From Saccharum officinarum (Eukaryota > Streptophyta > Magnoliopsida > Poales > Poaceae): a stretch of 64,000 nucleotides of DNA. A model generated the notes under the pieces. That model was given only the letters and a program-made list of their open reading frames with translations, made no database searches and had not been told where the DNA came from. Shown one piece after another: positions 62,424 to 64,000 of the stretch. The translations under genes were made by a program, and so were the position numbers. The stretch covers positions 2,898,407-2,962,406 of the forward strand of contig CM036160.1 of assembly GCA_020631735.1 (NCBI GenBank). Reading direction: 5' to 3'. How positions within the stretch are numbered: position 1 is the stretch's first letter; each line of letters starts with the position of its first letter.

Positions 62424-64000
62424 TGTAACAGAACCGTCCAAATTATAAGAGCACAAGTATAAAAACAATCACCGAAGTGATCAAATTCTCACACTTGAGC
62501 CCATATAACTCCGGTAGTCCAATGAAATCACGAGGGATTTCAAACCAACCATCATACAAGCCAAGATCGTAGTGATTCAACATAACAAGTCACATGTTAC
62601 ATCCATTTCACAAGTAATTCAATTTACATCGGAGTTCAACATAGTTATTAGAATTTACATTGAAAAGTAGCGGAAGCAAAGTAATTTGAAACTAACATTA
62701 TTCTTATTTCAGATACATGCCAGTACCACGGTCGACTTCTAACAAAAGCATTAGAGATAAGGTAAATAAGAAGGATCATGCCCGTGATCACACTCCGCCA
62801 CAAGGCAGGAGCCAACCAACTCTTGCAGCCGCCAAGATACATCACAACCTGCAACAAGTGGGGATAAAACCCTGAGTACGACAAAGTACTCAGCTAGACT
62901 TACCCGTCAGAAACCAGAAATAAGGTGACACCAAGGATCATGCAAGGCTGATATAAAGTGGGCTAGCTTGACAACATTTTGCATAAAAAGCTTAATATAG
63001 ATGATCAATCATTAATGCTTAAGCATCAAGTTAATTATCATTAACCTATCATCTATATTAGAACCTGTACTAGAGCACTCACTTTATTAGGAGCAAACAA
63101 TATTAACCATAGCAGGTATAAATTGAGGCAACCTTTCCATCGTTATCCAATTAACCATCCGTTCAATTTAATGGAATCTACGTTGCCGCTGCTCAAGTCA
63201 AGTGCTCACTAACCGGGAGCGACGGCGATTCGAATCGAATTCCTATCCAGCTGGAGGGGTATTTCTAACACTCACCGTGCAGACCCCTGCCAGGGTCGCA
63301 CAGGCCACCTTTTCATATGATTCAGGAATCGCGGGTCCAAATGATATCGCGACCCCAAGGGCGACACTCTGCCAGGTGATAGGGACTCTAACCCCCCCCC
63401 TTGGTCTCACACCAATGTCCCCAAGCACATCCTTTCTCTCCTCCAAGAAGCAACCTACCATTCGATTCCCGGCCTGAATCACATTACTCGGCTTCGCGGT
63501 CGGAACGACTTATCCGGCCAACTAAGTGTTAGACTGCGTTCAACATGACTCAAGCACATACAGCGAATCGGTCCTTAAACGACTCAGACGGGGATAGATT
63601 CACACCCAAGACCTCCATGTCTTGTCGCTTCACTATCATCATCCCGCCTGGTCTCATTTTATTTTATTAACACACGGTTCCTTTCCACGATAGCAAATAT
63701 AGCCAACCGTGCCATATATGAATATCTCTATATCTCGCAGGTGACAGGAAATCACCTGACTTCTACCGCTTAAAGCAGGGCTAAGCATCTACTCGATCCT
63801 AATCTATGTAGGATTCAAGGATTCATATATCTGGACAAGGAATGATATAATGCAGCAAGGGTTTCCAACCAACTCCTACCACTTAATGCAACAATACTTA
63901 TAACATATATAGAATTAATTGCTTTGAAGATAGGATGCTTATAATGCTCCGGGGCTTGCCTGAGATCCGACTCAAGTTAGAGTATGTCAGATGAATTCGC
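62424..64000 (-). mobile_element. Third copy of the LARD-like LTR, cut by window end
   Basis: Starts TGTAACAGAACCGTCC and follows the first 1.6 kb of the 29193 and 39333 LTRs in the same orientation, with substitutions throughout (for example AACAGAACC for AACGGAACC, ACAAGTATAAAAAC for ACAAGTACAAAAAC, CCACAAGGCAGG for CTCTACGGCAGG). It is clearly more diverged than the two LTRs of the inserted element are from each other. Whether it is a solo LTR or part of a full element is not visible. Confidence 0.88.

Overview
This window is transposon-dense intergenic DNA of a grass. Grass CACTA subterminal repeats (TTTAGTCCCGGTT/AACCGGGACTAAA), a Tourist-like MITE with GGCCTCGTTTAG ends, Ty3/gypsy elements of Del/Tekay and Tat type, and Copia LTRs with GCGTCCGGTCA arrays together suggest a panicoid grass, probably Andropogoneae. 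That placement is inference from repeat style, not a database result. Two 100-base N gaps (13898-13997 and 49718-49817) show it is a scaffold. I see no intact host gene, no tRNA or rRNA gene and no CRISPR array.

Layout. 1-5037: two Copia-type LTRs, the second a complete solo LTR with a 5-bp target duplication, sitting in older gypsy LTR debris, plus a 276-bp MITE. 5038 to about 11.8 kb: a stretch opened by a Helitron-like 3' terminus (minus strand) that holds exon-like fragments, a 200-bp tandem duplication and a GC-rich first-exon-like block. I read it as a Helitron with captured gene pieces, but its other end was not found. 12-17 kb: MITEs, a hAT-like terminal fragment and diverged gypsy LTR pieces in opposite orientations around the first gap.

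17371-45826: one CACTA (En/Spm) DNA transposon with 13-nt imperfect terminal inverted repeats and an ATC target duplication. It carries two decayed minus-strand genes: a TNP2-type transposase near the right end and a second gene with a DUF8039-like region and a C-terminal Ulp1-type cysteine protease. Each gene starts at a TATA box next to an array of inverted TTTAGTCCCGG repeats. The transposase is interrupted twice, by a 5'-truncated LINE (15-bp target duplication) and by a 15.2-kb LTR element with 5-kb LTRs (5-bp target duplication). Without these insertions the CACTA is about 12.4 kb.

The 15.2-kb insertion (29193-44395) is the most striking object. Its LTRs are near-identical, its 5-kb interior has no recognisable gag or pol, yet its primer-binding site and polypurine tract are intact, as in a LARD (large retrotransposon derivative). 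A third, diverged copy of the same LTR starts at 62424 and runs off the window.

47485-49717 is the 5' part of a Tat-type gypsy element cut by the second gap. 50051-60286 is a Del/Tekay chromovirus with both LTRs, primer site, polypurine tract and a decayed RNase H-integrase-chromodomain polyprotein, but without gag, protease or the reverse transcriptase core. It sits in an older sequence that carries a repeated short hairpin motif (60446-61384). Insertion order readable from nesting: CACTA first, then the LINE and the LARD-like element inside it.
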